A stretch of DNA of 64,000 nucleotides from Wenzhouxiangellaceae bacterium (GCA_028289455.1 JANQPN010000078.1:1-64000); one strand, 5' to 3'. Numbered from the stretch's first letter, positions 40,988 through 50,383 are shown. Program-made: numbers and translations. Notes: generated by a model not told the origin, from the sequence alone.

Positions 40988-42352
40988 ATGCTAAACAGCA
41001 TCGGTTTTAAAATTCTTCTGATAGGTGTACTGGTAGTGCTGCTGCTTATCCCGTTAAGTTTGATTGAGGGCCTGACTTTCGAACGCAGCCATTACCGCAA
41101 TCAGGCGGTGGACGATATTGCCAACAGCTGGTCGGGGAGTCAAACGCTGACCGGTCCGATTATGGCTTTGCCGTATCAAATCAGAGAGATTCACCAGATA
41201 TGGGATGACGATGCCAAAGTCTTTCAGTCAAAAACAACAGACAACTGGCATATCCAGTATATATTGCCGGAACATCTGGACATTTCTGCACAGATTGTCA
41301 CCGAACAGCGCAGCAGGGGTATTTATGACGTGCCGGTGTATAACAGTGATATCAGGTTGCATGGGGAGTTCAGCGGCTTTTCCTTAAGTCAGTACAGAGA
41401 AGGGGTAAACCAGGTGGTTGCTGTCGGAAACCCGCAATTGATTGTGGGCATAAGCGATGTGCGCGGTCTGAGCAGCCTTCCAAGTGCATTGTGGGAAGGT
41501 GATGACATGCAGTTTGAGGCTGGAACACAGACGGATGCTTTGGGCTCCGGAATGCACATCGAACTGCCTCAGATTGATGATGTGAACAATTTCACGGCAG
41601 TGTTTGATGTGGCCTTCAAACTGCGTGGCAGCCAGGCTTTTCAAATGTTGGCAATGGGCGAACAAACAACAGTCAGGTTACAGTCAGGCTGGCCGCATCC
41701 GAGATTTTTCGGGCACTTTCTTCCACTGACGCACGATATTTCCACTGACGGCTTTACCGCTGAGTGGGATGTAACCGCGTTTGCCACCAATGCACTGGAG
41801 AAGCTGCAGCGATGCGCAGAACGTGAATGCATTGAATTAAATCAGTCTGCGTTTGGCGTGGATTTTATTCAGCCGGTAGATGTGTACACACAATCAGAGC
41901 GCGCCGTTAAATACGGCATTCTATTTATCGTGCTCACATTTGCGGCCTTTTTTCTGATTGAAGTAATGGCCAGAATGAGAATGCATGTAATCCAATATGG
42001 TCTGGTCGGCTGTGCCCTGGCGATGTTCTACCTGCTGTTGTTGTCACTGGCGGAGCATATGCCGTTTATATGGGCTTACCTGATTGCCAATCTCGGTTGT
42101 GCCGGCCTGCTGGGAATTTACTTAACTACAGCTTTGCAAAGCACTGCAAAAGGGTGGGGCTATGCCGCATCAGTCAGTGCTCTGTACTGGATGTTGTTTG
42201 CCATATTGCGATCCGAAGATTTTGCACTGCTTATGGGCTGCCTGCTGCTGTTTGCTGCGCTGGCGGTGATAATGCTGCTGACCAGAAAGGTTGACTGGTA
42301 CCAGGTCAGCCAGCAGTTATTGCCTGCCGGCCAGCGTACCACTCCACAGTAA
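40988..42352 (+). CDS. creD: CreD-family inner membrane protein
   Basis: 454 residues. A first membrane helix (ILLIGVLVVLLLIPLSLI) precedes a large periplasmic domain with SGSQTLTGPIMALPYQ, ISDVRGLSS and MSHIELPQ-like elements, and then five more membrane helices from about 310 on (YGILFIVLTFAAFFLIEV, VGCALAMFYLLLLSLAEH and so on). This topology and the TGPIxxLPY segment are those of CreD, an envelope protein of the CreBC regulon in other bacteria. No creBC genes lie next to it. Confidence 0.9.
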   Translation: MLNSIGFKILLIGVLVVLLLIPLSLIEGLTFERSHYRNQAVDDIANSWSGSQTLTGPIMALPYQIREIHQIWDDDAKVFQSKTTDNWHIQYILPEHLDISAQIVTEQRSRGIYDVPVYNSDIRLHGEFSGFSLSQYREGVNQVVAVGNPQLIVGISDVRGLSSLPSALWEGDDMQFEAGTQTDALGSGMHIELPQIDDVNNFTAVFDVAFKLRGSQAFQMLAMGEQTTVRLQSGWPHPRFFGHFLPLTHDISTDGFTAEWDVTAFATNALEKLQRCAERECIELNQSAFGVDFIQPVDVYTQSERAVKYGILFIVLTFAAFFLIEVMARMRMHVIQYGLVGCALAMFYLLLLSLAEHMPFIWAYLIANLGCAGLLGIYLTTALQSTAKGWGYAASVSALYWMLFAILRSEDFALLMGCLLLFAALAVIMLLTRKVDWYQVSQQLLPAGQRTTPQ

Positions 42353-42376
42353 ACCGGCATTGCGGCCCGCCTCCAG

Positions 42377-42399
42377 CCCTCTCCTGTTCTGGGAGAGGG
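42377..42399 (+). terminator. Intrinsic terminator-like hairpin after creD
   Basis: CCCTCTCC and GGAGAGGG form an 8-bp stem with a 7-nt loop, followed by TTCTTCTTTG, a broken T-run. It is 24 bp after the creD stop. Confidence 0.65.
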
Positions 42400-42479
42400 T
42401 TCTTCTTTGTAAACTTGATGAACGGTGTTGCTGTGCTATGGTGAACGCAGCAGCAGCTCATTAATGCCGGAACGCCAAA

Positions 42480-43334
42480 TTGAACAATCATCGTAATTTA
42501 CCAGCTGCGCGTAACCTGTGGATGTGTCTGCTGTTGTGGCTGGTTCAACTGCCGGTTGCAGCCCAATCACTGGAGTTTGTATACGCAGACGGTTTGGAAT
42601 CGGATAACGCTGCGGTATATCGAAATGTACAGCTGTTGCTGCGTGACCCGCATGTATTTACCAATGTGCCGGTATTCGGTTGCCTGGATTTCACCGATAA
42701 CCCGATTCCAGTCGCCAATGTCTCTTTTAATGGCACTATCAGCGATATGCTGACCATGGATGCGGATAATGACGGTATGCTGGATTTATCGGTTCTACAG
42801 GGGCTGGATCGTTTTGATCCTGATGGAGTGGGGCAGATGGTATCTCAGCTGAATGGCAGTTGTAATGCACCAATTCCTTCAACCGGTTGTACTGTACTGC
42901 CGGATGATCTGCCTGCAGTTGCCGCAACCAATATAAATGCAGGTTTGTGTCTGCAGGCAATTGATGGCACCACCAGTGGATATTCGCCACCGGTTCCGAT
43001 TGTCCAGGATGTCTGTTTTGTGTCCTCAGCATCTGATACCGAGCTTATGCTTGGTGGAATTACCGCCGCACTGCAACAGTCTCAATTCGCTTACGGATGG
43101 GCTGGGGATCAACTGATGCCTGGCTTAACGCGGGGGTTTCTGCGTGAATCTGATGCTGACAGCATTTTACTGCCGGAAGATTTACCTTTGATTGGCGGGC
43201 AACCATTAAGCAGCATATTGCCAGGTGGACAGGGTAATTGTGCAGCAGGTGATGACCGGGATATGCTGGCTGGTGAACTGGGCTGGTGGTTTTATACAGA
43301 GGTTACGGCCGGACAGGTGCCGGTAGTGCAATAG
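42480..43334 (+). CDS. Secreted protein of unknown function
   Basis: 284 residues from TTG 42480. The TTG is preferred because it gives a full signal peptide (basic NNHRNLPAARN, hydrophobic WMCLLLWLVQLPVAA, cut before QS); ATG 42522 would leave too short a leader. The mature protein opens with LEFVYADGLES, close to the ADGFES motif of this lineage, and includes a calcium-loop-like DADNDGMLDLS and eight or more cysteines. No known family. The gene is followed 34 bp later by malate synthase. Confidence 0.7.
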   Translation: MNNHRNLPAARNLWMCLLLWLVQLPVAAQSLEFVYADGLESDNAAVYRNVQLLLRDPHVFTNVPVFGCLDFTDNPIPVANVSFNGTISDMLTMDADNDGMLDLSVLQGLDRFDPDGVGQMVSQLNGSCNAPIPSTGCTVLPDDLPAVAATNINAGLCLQAIDGTTSGYSPPVPIVQDVCFVSSASDTELMLGGITAALQQSQFAYGWAGDQLMPGLTRGFLRESDADSILLPEDLPLIGGQPLSSILPGGQGNCAAGDDRDMLAGELGWWFYTEVTAGQVPVVQ

Positions 43335-43368
43335 CATTATGTTTTACATCTTCACAGGGATTCATTGA

Positions 43369-44976
43369 ATGTCATCAACAAATGAGCACAGCAGCAACCT
43401 ACCGCAACTGATCAAAACGGTGCCGGAGCAATACGGCTATCTGCTGCAGCACGATGCATTACGGTTTATCGGTAACTTGGCAGAGCAGTTCGTGCCGCAG
43501 CTTGAAGGTCTGCTAAGTGCCAGGAAGCACAGGCAGCAGGAAGTGGATGCCGGCCGCCTCCCGGATTTTGATGTTGCGACATCAGATATACGCAACAGTG
43601 ACTATAAAGTAGCTGAAATTCCTGAGGAAGTACTTGACCGGCGCACTGAAATAACCGGCCCGGTTAACCGGAAAATGGTCATCAATGCTCTGAATTCCGG
43701 TGCTCAGGTATATATGGCCGACTTTGAAGATTCGACTGCTCCGTCATGGGAAAACCAGCTTGATGGCCAGCACAATCTATATGATGCCGTCAGGCGCCAG
43801 ATAGATTTCACAACGTCTCGGAAAGCCTATCGACTGGCTGCAAAAACGGCGGTATTAATGGTTCGCCCACGTGGGCTGCACCTGCCCGAGGCACATGTTC
43901 TGGTTAATGGACAACCCATGCCGGGGTGTCTGTTCGATTTTGGCCTGTATTTATTCCACAATCATCAGGCGCTAAGTGACAACGGCAGCCGGCCATATTT
44001 ATATTTGCCTAAATTGGAACATCATGCCGAAGCTGCCTGGTGGGCAGAGGTTTTTCAATATGCCGAACAGGCACTGGCTATACCAGCCGGGACGATACGC
44101 GCCACCGTTCTGATTGAAACCTTACCGGCGGTGTTTCAGATGGATGAAATACTGTATAGCCTGCGCAACTATATTTTGGGGTTAAACTGCGGCCGCTGGG
44201 ATTATATTTTCAGTTATATAAAAACCCTGCGAAACCACCCTGACAGGGTGCTTCCCGACAGACACGCTGTTGGTATGGATACACCGTTTCTGGACGCTTA
44301 TTCAAAGCTGTTGATTCATACCTGTCACCGCCGGGGTGCGTTTGCAATGGGTGGTATGGCAGCGCAGATTCCCATCAAGGACAATCCTGAAGCCAATTCC
44401 GCAGCATTGAATAAAGTTAAAGCAGATAAGCAGCGTGAGGCTGGAAACGGCCATGACGGTACCTGGGTGGCACATCCTGCACTTGAACCACTGGCCAGGG
44501 CTGAGTTTGACCTGGTATTGAATGGCCCCAATCAGATTGGCTCCGCAATGCAGCAGCAGGCCGCCACCACAACCGCAGCGCAATTGCTGTACCCACCTAC
44601 CGGAGAAATCACCGAAGCCGGTATCGATAACAATATCAGTGTCGCCGTTTTGTATTTGACAGCCTGGATCAGCGGTAATGGCTGTGTCCCGATCAACCAT
44701 TTAATGGAAGATGCCGCTACTGCTGAAATTGCCCGCGCCCAATTGTGGCAGTGGCGCTGCCACCAAGTATCCACCAGCGGCGGGCAGTTGATTGATGAAA
44801 TTTATCTACAGGCCAGATTTAATCAGGTATTGCCGGAATTGAAAGCCATGCTGCCGGAAGTTCAGCAGACCAACCTGAACAAAGCCGCGGAAATTCTGCA
44901 CAAGCTGGTATTTGACGATTCAATTCAGGATTTTCTGACTATCCCGGCTTATGTGGAATTGATCAAGGTGGATTAA
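43369..44976 (+). CDS. aceB: Malate synthase A
   Basis: 535 residues, the normal length for the A isoform. Conserved regions: QVYMADFEDSTAPSWENQL, VLMVRPRGLHLPEAHV, ATVLIETLPAVFQMDEILY, LGLNCGRWDYIFSYIKTLR, AFMAMGGMAAQIP-like AFAMGGMAAQIPIK and DGTWVAHPALEP. It condenses glyoxylate with acetyl-CoA to malate in the glyoxylate shunt. Isocitrate lyase is not in this window. Confidence 0.96.
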   Translation: MSSTNEHSSNLPQLIKTVPEQYGYLLQHDALRFIGNLAEQFVPQLEGLLSARKHRQQEVDAGRLPDFDVATSDIRNSDYKVAEIPEEVLDRRTEITGPVNRKMVINALNSGAQVYMADFEDSTAPSWENQLDGQHNLYDAVRRQIDFTTSRKAYRLAAKTAVLMVRPRGLHLPEAHVLVNGQPMPGCLFDFGLYLFHNHQALSDNGSRPYLYLPKLEHHAEAAWWAEVFQYAEQALAIPAGTIRATVLIETLPAVFQMDEILYSLRNYILGLNCGRWDYIFSYIKTLRNHPDRVLPDRHAVGMDTPFLDAYSKLLIHTCHRRGAFAMGGMAAQIPIKDNPEANSAALNKVKADKQREAGNGHDGTWVAHPALEPLARAEFDLVLNGPNQIGSAMQQQAATTTAAQLLYPPTGEITEAGIDNNISVAVLYLTAWISGNGCVPINHLMEDAATAEIARAQLWQWRCHQVSTSGGQLIDEIYLQARFNQVLPELKAMLPEVQQTNLNKAAEILHKLVFDDSIQDFLTIPAYVELIKVD

Positions 44977-45086
44977 TAAGCCAGTTACTGCTGAAGCTCA
45001 CGGGCGGCTGTTCCGGCTTTGCATATTTATAACAAAAACTAAGCTAGCCTAAATGTACCGACATTTGTATTGGCATCAGTTAACCA

Positions 45087-45629
45087 ATGAAAATCAAACA
45101 CTACCTGCTGATTGGAGTCAGTCTTTTAATGCTCGCCGGCTGTGCCGGATATGACCCAAACAAGCCGAGAAATACACGCAGTGAGCAGTTGGCCGTAGAA
45201 CAGGCAGTCGCCCGTTTTGTGGAAAGAGACCCTGACCTGCAGGCTTTTTTCGACCATGCTTATGGCTATGCGATATTTCCCAGGGTCGGTAAGGGCGCCA
45301 TTGGTGTAGGTGCAGCGCATGGAGACGGGCAGGTATTTGAGCAGGGGCGATTGATCGGCGATACCAGTCTTACCCAGGTAACAATAGGCCTGCAACTGGG
45401 CGGGCAGGCATTCAGTGAAGTGGTCTTTTTCGAGGATGAACATGCGCTGCAGGACTTCCAGCGGGACGAATACTCCTTCAATGCACAGGTTTCTGCAGTG
45501 GCTGCTACTGCGGGTGCATCAGCTGATGCTGATTACCAGCAGGGCGTGGCGGTATTCAGCATGACGCTGGGTGGTTTGATGTATGAAGCTTCAGTCGGTG
45601 GGCAACGTTTTAAGTTTTACCCTCTCTAG
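45087..45629 (+). CDS. SYLF-domain lipoprotein (Ysc84-like)
   Basis: 180 residues. The lipobox LMLAGC (Cys19) follows a short leader. The SYLF domain reads AYGYAIFPRVGKGAIGVGAAHGDGQVFEQGRLIGDTSLTQVTIGLQLGGQAFSEVVFFEDEHAL, a lipid-binding domain shared with eukaryotic Ysc84/SH3YL1. In bacteria such proteins are periplasmic lipoproteins of unclear role. It stands alone with hairpins behind it. Confidence 0.88.
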   Translation: MKIKHYLLIGVSLLMLAGCAGYDPNKPRNTRSEQLAVEQAVARFVERDPDLQAFFDHAYGYAIFPRVGKGAIGVGAAHGDGQVFEQGRLIGDTSLTQVTIGLQLGGQAFSEVVFFEDEHALQDFQRDEYSFNAQVSAVAATAGASADADYQQGVAVFSMTLGGLMYEASVGGQRFKFYPL

Positions 45630-45640
45630 TATGAGAAAAA

Positions 45641-45665
45641 TCTGCAAAGCATTCAGCTTTGCAGA
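45641..45665. terminator. Hairpin after the SYLF gene
   Basis: TCTGCAAAGC / GCTTTGCAGA, perfect 10-bp stem with a 5-nt loop, preceded by AAAAA and so better placed to stop leftward reading. It lies 12 bp after the SYLF stop. Confidence 0.55.
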
Positions 45666-45745
45666 AATCAGGAGCATTAAAGGATTGCGCAGCATTGGTT
45701 GCTGTCTTTTTATTATCAGTTGATACGCGCTATTGTCTGCGCGAT

Positions 45746-45768
45746 CAGGCGGCTGATAAAGCCGCCTG
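45746..45768. terminator. GC-rich hairpin between convergent genes
   Basis: CAGGCGGCT / AGCCGCCTG, perfect 9-bp stem with loop GATAA, in the gap between the SYLF gene and the convergent secreted protein gene. There is no long T-run on either side. Confidence 0.5.
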
Positions 45769-45815
45769 CCGGTCTTGAATATCTAATTGTTTTCATTCAT
45801 TACCGGATCAATTGA

Positions 45816-47084
45816 TCAAGGTAATATCAAATTGCCATCCACCAGTTCCTGGCATATCTGATCGCCGGCTATTCGGGTGATGGGGATGGTGCCGGTTTGG
45901 CCAAAGTCCGGAATATTGAATTCAATGGTTCCATTCAGGCAGTCGGCAAAGGAAACTGTAACCGAACCGCTGACAGTCTGGACGACATTGGTGGCCTGAT
46001 TGAACTGACCGTTACTTGCCTGGATAAGATCCAGTTCTGCACTGTTGCCCTGGAATGAACCACGGGCGGTAAACCATTGCAACTCACCTGTTGGCGTATA
46101 AGTAAACCAGGCGATAAAGATGAAATTCTGATCGGCGAGAATATCGATCATGTATCCCTGTCCCGGGGTAAGTGCATTGAACCATGCGCCCACCAGACCC
46201 AGGTTAATTTCGAATGGAGGTTGACCATCGCCGTCACCATCACCGTCTCCATCCCCATCGCCTACATCGACACCTTCGGCGATAGGTACAGGCACAGTAA
46301 TTACCGGTTGTCCGCTGCCAAGATTTACGCTGAATGTATCATCATCATTGATTGGAAAAACCGGTAATGCAGTGCCCGGGAACCCTGGTAAAAAATCTGC
46401 AACACTGGGGTTGAAGCCGTTAGCCGCAATAGTATTGATCATTAATTGTTGCTGGCCGTTAACGACTGCGACATCCAAACCAAAGGTTATCGTACCGGAA
46501 TCATTATTTGAATTACCCAACGGCAAAGGTGCTAATGTGATTGCATCGGTGACGCCATCATTATCAAGATCGTCAAACCCTTGAATGATGAAACTGTCAA
46601 AATCCTCATTACCGGTACGTGTAACAGGGCCCGACTTTTTAGTTTCAACAGCGCTTGTTTCAATACCGAACAATTTGCTGAATAAGCTCAGTGCCTGGTT
46701 GACGGCGGTGGAAATAAAATCGAACCTGTCTAAAAAGAAAGTCCTGAATTCACTGGCATCACGACTATTGACAAACTGCGCTTCGCCTTCCGGCGGAAAT
46801 TGCGCAATCTCTTCCATGATAGGGTTTCCGAAACTAATGCTTAATTGGAAAATAGCGACTGCACCACCAAAATTGTCATCACCAATTAATACAACAATAT
46901 CAGTTTCAGTATCGTACATTGCCGTTATGGTGCCATCATTTTCATCAATGATGCCGTTCTGGTCTGCATCAATAATCAGTTGAGATTGACCGGAAAATGT
47001 AATTGGCTCCAGTTCAGCTTTCGCGGCTAATGGTAATAACATTACCAGCAGAACCATCGTTAACACATAAAATGTTTTCATCAT
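45816..47084 (-). CDS. Secreted protein with calcium-loop segments, Gly-Asp linker and shared C-terminal module
   Basis: 422 residues from ATG 47084 (GGAG 5 nt upstream; the second ATG, 47081, is equally possible). Signal peptide MMKTFYVLTMVLLVMLLPLAAKA. The body has EF-hand-like loops (DADQNGIIDENDG, DDLDNDGVTDAIT), then a linker of seven Gly-Asp pairs near residue 285, then a module of about 125 residues starting INLGLVGAWFNALTPGQGY and ending IPITRIAGDQICQ. The same module ends the next gene upstream, 16 bp away. Likely a surface or secreted protein; function unknown. Confidence 0.8.
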   Translation of the reverse strand: MMKTFYVLTMVLLVMLLPLAAKAELEPITFSGQSQLIIDADQNGIIDENDGTITAMYDTETDIVVLIGDDNFGGAVAIFQLSISFGNPIMEEIAQFPPEGEAQFVNSRDASEFRTFFLDRFDFISTAVNQALSLFSKLFGIETSAVETKKSGPVTRTGNEDFDSFIIQGFDDLDNDGVTDAITLAPLPLGNSNNDSGTITFGLDVAVVNGQQQLMINTIAANGFNPSVADFLPGFPGTALPVFPINDDDTFSVNLGSGQPVITVPVPIAEGVDVGDGDGDGDGDGDGQPPFEINLGLVGAWFNALTPGQGYMIDILADQNFIFIAWFTYTPTGELQWFTARGSFQGNSAELDLIQASNGQFNQATNVVQTVSGSVTVSFADCLNGTIEFNIPDFGQTGTIPITRIAGDQICQELVDGNLILP

Positions 47085-47100
47085 AAACTCCGTTGGTATG

Positions 47101-48300
47101 TTATTGGCTGACTTCACCGGGAATGACCACGTCGCCGTCAACGATCAGCTGACAGATCTGGTCGCCTGCGATACGGGTAATCGGGATGGAACCGTTCAGA
47201 TTACGATCGATGATTTCAAAATCAATGGTGCCGTTAAGGCAGTCGTTGAAGGTAATGGTTACCGTTCCGACCACTGTCTGTGTGGCCTGGGTCGGCTGGT
47301 TGAAAAAACCGCCACTGGCTTCAACCAGTTCCAGGGTTGCCGAGTTGCCGTTGTAATTACCACGTGCAGTAAACCAAAGGAGTTCACCGTCCTCAGTGAA
47401 AGTAAACCAGGTGATGAATATGAACTGACGGTTATCGGTCAGCAGGTCAAACAGGAAGCCTTGACCGGGTGTTGCCGGATTAAACCAGGCGCCTACCAGG
47501 CCAAGATTAATAACGAAAGGTGGTGGTGTGGGGTTTTCAACGGGTTCGCCGAAAATAAAATCATCCATTACAACCACATCAGCATTATTGGAGTCATCTA
47601 CGCCAGGCGGTGTGTCTCCACTAACAATTCTGACCCGGCTGATACATGGGGCATCATAGGTGACGCCCAGAAATGACAGACCGGATGAGCTGGATTGAAC
47701 CGGCATTACTGCAAAGCTGTTACCGTTTTCATCAAAGAACTCAATGCTGGTGCTGTCATTCTGGTCCACGTCGGTAAATACAGCGCCAAACCCACTGCTG
47801 ATGGCAGGGGTGTTTCCACCGGGCACAAAGAAGCGTGCATTGATAATATTGGAATCAATGGCGGTAAACAGCCGCTCTGCCGAGAAGACCGTGAACTGGC
47901 CGGGGTAGGTTGGATTGATATTGGCAAACTCAACGCCGACACCGGATGCATCGGTAGCGCTCAGCTGAAAGCCGTTGCCCGGTGTGGTGAATTCGATACC
48001 ACGGGCTCTGGGGCTGAAATCCGCATTGAAAAAATTACCCGGAAAGGCATTGGGCGCCGACACGTTATCCGGTGCAGCATCCCAGTTGATTGAACGTCGC
48101 CCGTTGCCCACTGAGCCGGGCTCAAAAGGATTTAATTGTCCCAGCGCATCACTGAATTGGGTAACAGTATTGTTGATACCGGCAGCATTGGCACCGGTGT
48201 CGGTAAACACTGTTGGATTGGTGCATATCGCCTGGGCGTTACTGGCGATTGCCAATGCGGATATGCCCGCCAGTGACAACCTGTAGATGGTCTTTTGCAT
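47101..48300 (-). CDS. Secreted protein sharing the GLVGAWFNPATPGQG module
   Basis: 399 residues. Signal peptide MQKTIYRLSLAGISALAIASNAQA. The N-terminal 230 residues form a beta-rich domain (FSPRARGIEFTTPGNGFQLSA, SGFGAVFTDVDQNDSTSIEFFDENGNSF, SGLSFLGVTYDAPCISRVRIVSG) like the PEP-CTERM-associated beta-sandwich proteins. The C-terminal module INLGLVGAWFNPATPGQGFLFDLL...IPITRIAGDQICQLIVDGDVV is about 60% identical by eye to that of the neighbour. The two genes are close enough to be co-transcribed. Confidence 0.8.
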   Translation of the reverse strand: MQKTIYRLSLAGISALAIASNAQAICTNPTVFTDTGANAAGINNTVTQFSDALGQLNPFEPGSVGNGRRSINWDAAPDNVSAPNAFPGNFFNADFSPRARGIEFTTPGNGFQLSATDASGVGVEFANINPTYPGQFTVFSAERLFTAIDSNIINARFFVPGGNTPAISSGFGAVFTDVDQNDSTSIEFFDENGNSFAVMPVQSSSSGLSFLGVTYDAPCISRVRIVSGDTPPGVDDSNNADVVVMDDFIFGEPVENPTPPPFVINLGLVGAWFNPATPGQGFLFDLLTDNRQFIFITWFTFTEDGELLWFTARGNYNGNSATLELVEASGGFFNQPTQATQTVVGTVTITFNDCLNGTIDFEIIDRNLNGSIPITRIAGDQICQLIVDGDVVIPGEVSQ

Positions 48301-48393
48301 AATTTACTCCTGACATAAATGGCAGAGCCTTTTCCGGGCTCAATGTCTATTGGCGTAATTCTTTGGCGGAAGTGACAAAAAGATTTCAGGTGC

Positions 48394-48419
48394 AAAAAAA
48401 GGGCGCTCTAAGCGCCCTT
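48394..48419 (-). terminator. Intrinsic terminator of the S8 protease gene
   Basis: Read leftward: AAGGGCGCT / AGCGCCCTT with a 3-nt loop and then seven T. It stands 22 bp after the protease stop and before the gene at 47101-48300, so those two transcription units are separate. Confidence 0.88.
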
Positions 48420-48440
48420 GGTGTTATCTGTGCAGATTAA

Positions 48441-50264
48441 TTAATTGGTCCATGCGGATGCATCTCCGGATTCAAAACCGTCAGCAAAAATAGGCGTGCC
48501 TTCCAGAATGGGCTCGGCCATAATGATGCCGAATCCGCTGTCTCTGTCGATGCCGGTGTCCTCAATATCAAGCGCGGTAGAACTGAACAGGTCGAACGCG
48601 TCATCAAGAAACAGCCCTTGAGGTACGCTGTTTTGGGCATGCTCTCTAAGCAGAGCAGCTATGCCGGCCACATGTGGAGCCGAAGCCGATGTGCCGAAAA
48701 ACGGGTTAAAGCCGGGAGTCGCAGTGGATACGCCATCAGCAGCGGTAACGTCCGGTTTATGCCGCACTTGAGATGTTTGACCGCCGCGATTATTGCCCGG
48801 CACTGTGGAGGCGGGCGTTCCGTTGGCATTAAAGAAAATCCTTCTGGGGCCATCTGAAGAAAACGGCTCAACCGGATTGGCCGGCCCGCCGGTAAATTGA
48901 CCGCCGCCGGCAGTGGCCACGTTGACAGCGGCAATGGCAATGGCGCCTTCAGCAGCCGGATGGCCGAAAATCTGCCCGTCAGTACCGATATCCAACTGCC
49001 CGCGATGTGTGTTGACATGCAAAAACCGGTCCTCACCGGAAAACTGCACTACTACCAGGCGGTTGCCGGTATCATCTCTGGCGGTTGAATCAATAAACTC
49101 AAACGGGTCTTGAGTGCCGTTCTGAACATTGGTAGAAGCAGCAATAACCGTTGTCAGCGTCGGATCGAGCAAAAACAGATCGTAATCATTGGCTGAGGCG
49201 TTCAAAGGATCAGACCACTGTAAAGTAAACAGGAAAGGTGAGTCCTGGGTGACCACGTTGCCGTTGTTGCCGCTGCCAAAGTCATGGGCTGCCACTCCAT
49301 TACCAATGAGAGGGGCTGGTAATGCGGTTGGTGAGAAAAGTCCCTCCCAGACACCGGCAGTACCGTTATTCAGGTTGCCTGAATTGCCGGCAGAGGAAAT
49401 ATACATCACCTCATCAGCAACCACGGCTTCCACTGCCTGGGCAATAATATCGTCCTGGAATACGCCTTCGTTGAAGTACAGCACATCATCGACAATGATT
49501 TCACAGCCAAGCGCAGCCAGGTCGAGTATGTTTTGCGCCATCTGTGCCGTTCCTCCCGCACCGGTAGCGAATGCAAGATCAGCTCCCGGCGCCATGTCAA
49601 AGATGATTTCCAATAATGCAGTGCCCTCGCTGGTGGCGGGATTACCGGACTGGCCGGGTAACACCGTCACTCCCGGCGGCAAATCGCCACTGGCCTGTAA
49701 ATCGGCGAGGGAATCAACACTGTCGGACATTGCACAGGCTGTAGTACCGGTGCCGTCCACGCCGAAGCGTGTTCTGGCTGTATCGGCGGCATGAGCGACA
49801 TCACCTTCGGTCATATTGATCATCTGGACCATATAACGGTCCGCCGGCCGAACATACTGAACAGCAGGGTTCTCGGCCAGGGTTTCAATGGCGTTTAACG
49901 TCATTCTGGCGCGCAGGCTGTTAAACCGGGGAACTGAATTGACCACTTCACCACCCAGGCTGTTGATTTCGCTGAGCAATGAAGATGTTATTCGGGCATC
50001 AATATCGACTTCCACGAAATTGTCGGCGCCAATCGAAATACTGTTTCGCAGCGTCAGATTTTCAATGGATCTGATTGAAAAACCGCTGCTGTCTGTAGCA
50101 AATAACAGTTGTGAGTCGATTTTAGTCTGCGCCGGGCTACGGGACTGCTTCTCATTGATCAGCGCACGTATTTGATCGTCCGTATTGTTAGGGAATGCCG
50201 GTGACACTGCCAGCATGGTTGCCATGAAGGTGATTGTAAGTATCCCCCTGATATCCTGTTGCAT
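48441..50264 (-). CDS. S8-like (subtilisin fold) secreted protease with Glu replacing the catalytic His
   Basis: 607 residues from ATG 50264 (AGGAGAAC upstream). Signal-like N-terminus, then a propeptide-like region to about 165. Expected catalytic positions: Asp181 in CAMSDSVDSL, then SEGTALLEIIFDMAPGADL where an HGT motif would stand (Glu213 in place of His), SSAGNSG (oxyanion Asn) and Ser526 in FFGTSASAPHVAG. An insert of about 110 residues (residues 340-450) lies between. The tail PIFADGFESGDASAWTN is the lineage-specific C-terminal motif, perhaps a sorting signal. Whether it is an active protease is uncertain because of the missing His. Confidence 0.87.
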   Translation of the reverse strand: MQQDIRGILTITFMATMLAVSPAFPNNTDDQIRALINEKQSRSPAQTKIDSQLLFATDSSGFSIRSIENLTLRNSISIGADNFVEVDIDARITSSLLSEINSLGGEVVNSVPRFNSLRARMTLNAIETLAENPAVQYVRPADRYMVQMINMTEGDVAHAADTARTRFGVDGTGTTACAMSDSVDSLADLQASGDLPPGVTVLPGQSGNPATSEGTALLEIIFDMAPGADLAFATGAGGTAQMAQNILDLAALGCEIIVDDVLYFNEGVFQDDIIAQAVEAVVADEVMYISSAGNSGNLNNGTAGVWEGLFSPTALPAPLIGNGVAAHDFGSGNNGNVVTQDSPFLFTLQWSDPLNASANDYDLFLLDPTLTTVIAASTNVQNGTQDPFEFIDSTARDDTGNRLVVVQFSGEDRFLHVNTHRGQLDIGTDGQIFGHPAAEGAIAIAAVNVATAGGGQFTGGPANPVEPFSSDGPRRIFFNANGTPASTVPGNNRGGQTSQVRHKPDVTAADGVSTATPGFNPFFGTSASAPHVAGIAALLREHAQNSVPQGLFLDDAFDLFSSTALDIEDTGIDRDSGFGIIMAEPILEGTPIFADGFESGDASAWTN

Positions 50265-50344
50265 AATGTTCTCCTGACTGGATGAATTAACTAGGCTTAT
50301 CAATACTGGCGGAACCTGACATCTAAAGTGCCAAAAACCTTTAC

Positions 50345-50383
50345 GTATTTGAATACCCTTTTAGCGATAGTTGTCAGCTGACA
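50345..50383. promoter_or_regulatory. Two palindromes in the divergent protease/sigma promoter region
   Basis: GTATTTGAATAC (50345-50356, near-perfect) and TGTCAGCTGACA (50372-50383, perfect 12-bp palindrome) lie between the divergent starts of the S8 protease and the ECF sigma factor. They could bind a dimeric regulator; nothing more can be said. Confidence 0.35.

Noticed and set aside
46225..46265. Short tandem hexanucleotide repeats, at first sight like a small array
   Set aside because: They encode the Gly-Asp linker in frame and have no spacers, so they are not a CRISPR array.
49189..49794. 201-codon plus-strand frame opposite the S8 protease
   Set aside because: Antisense to the conserved catalytic region; composition (Ser, Ala, Pro) is that of a mirror frame.
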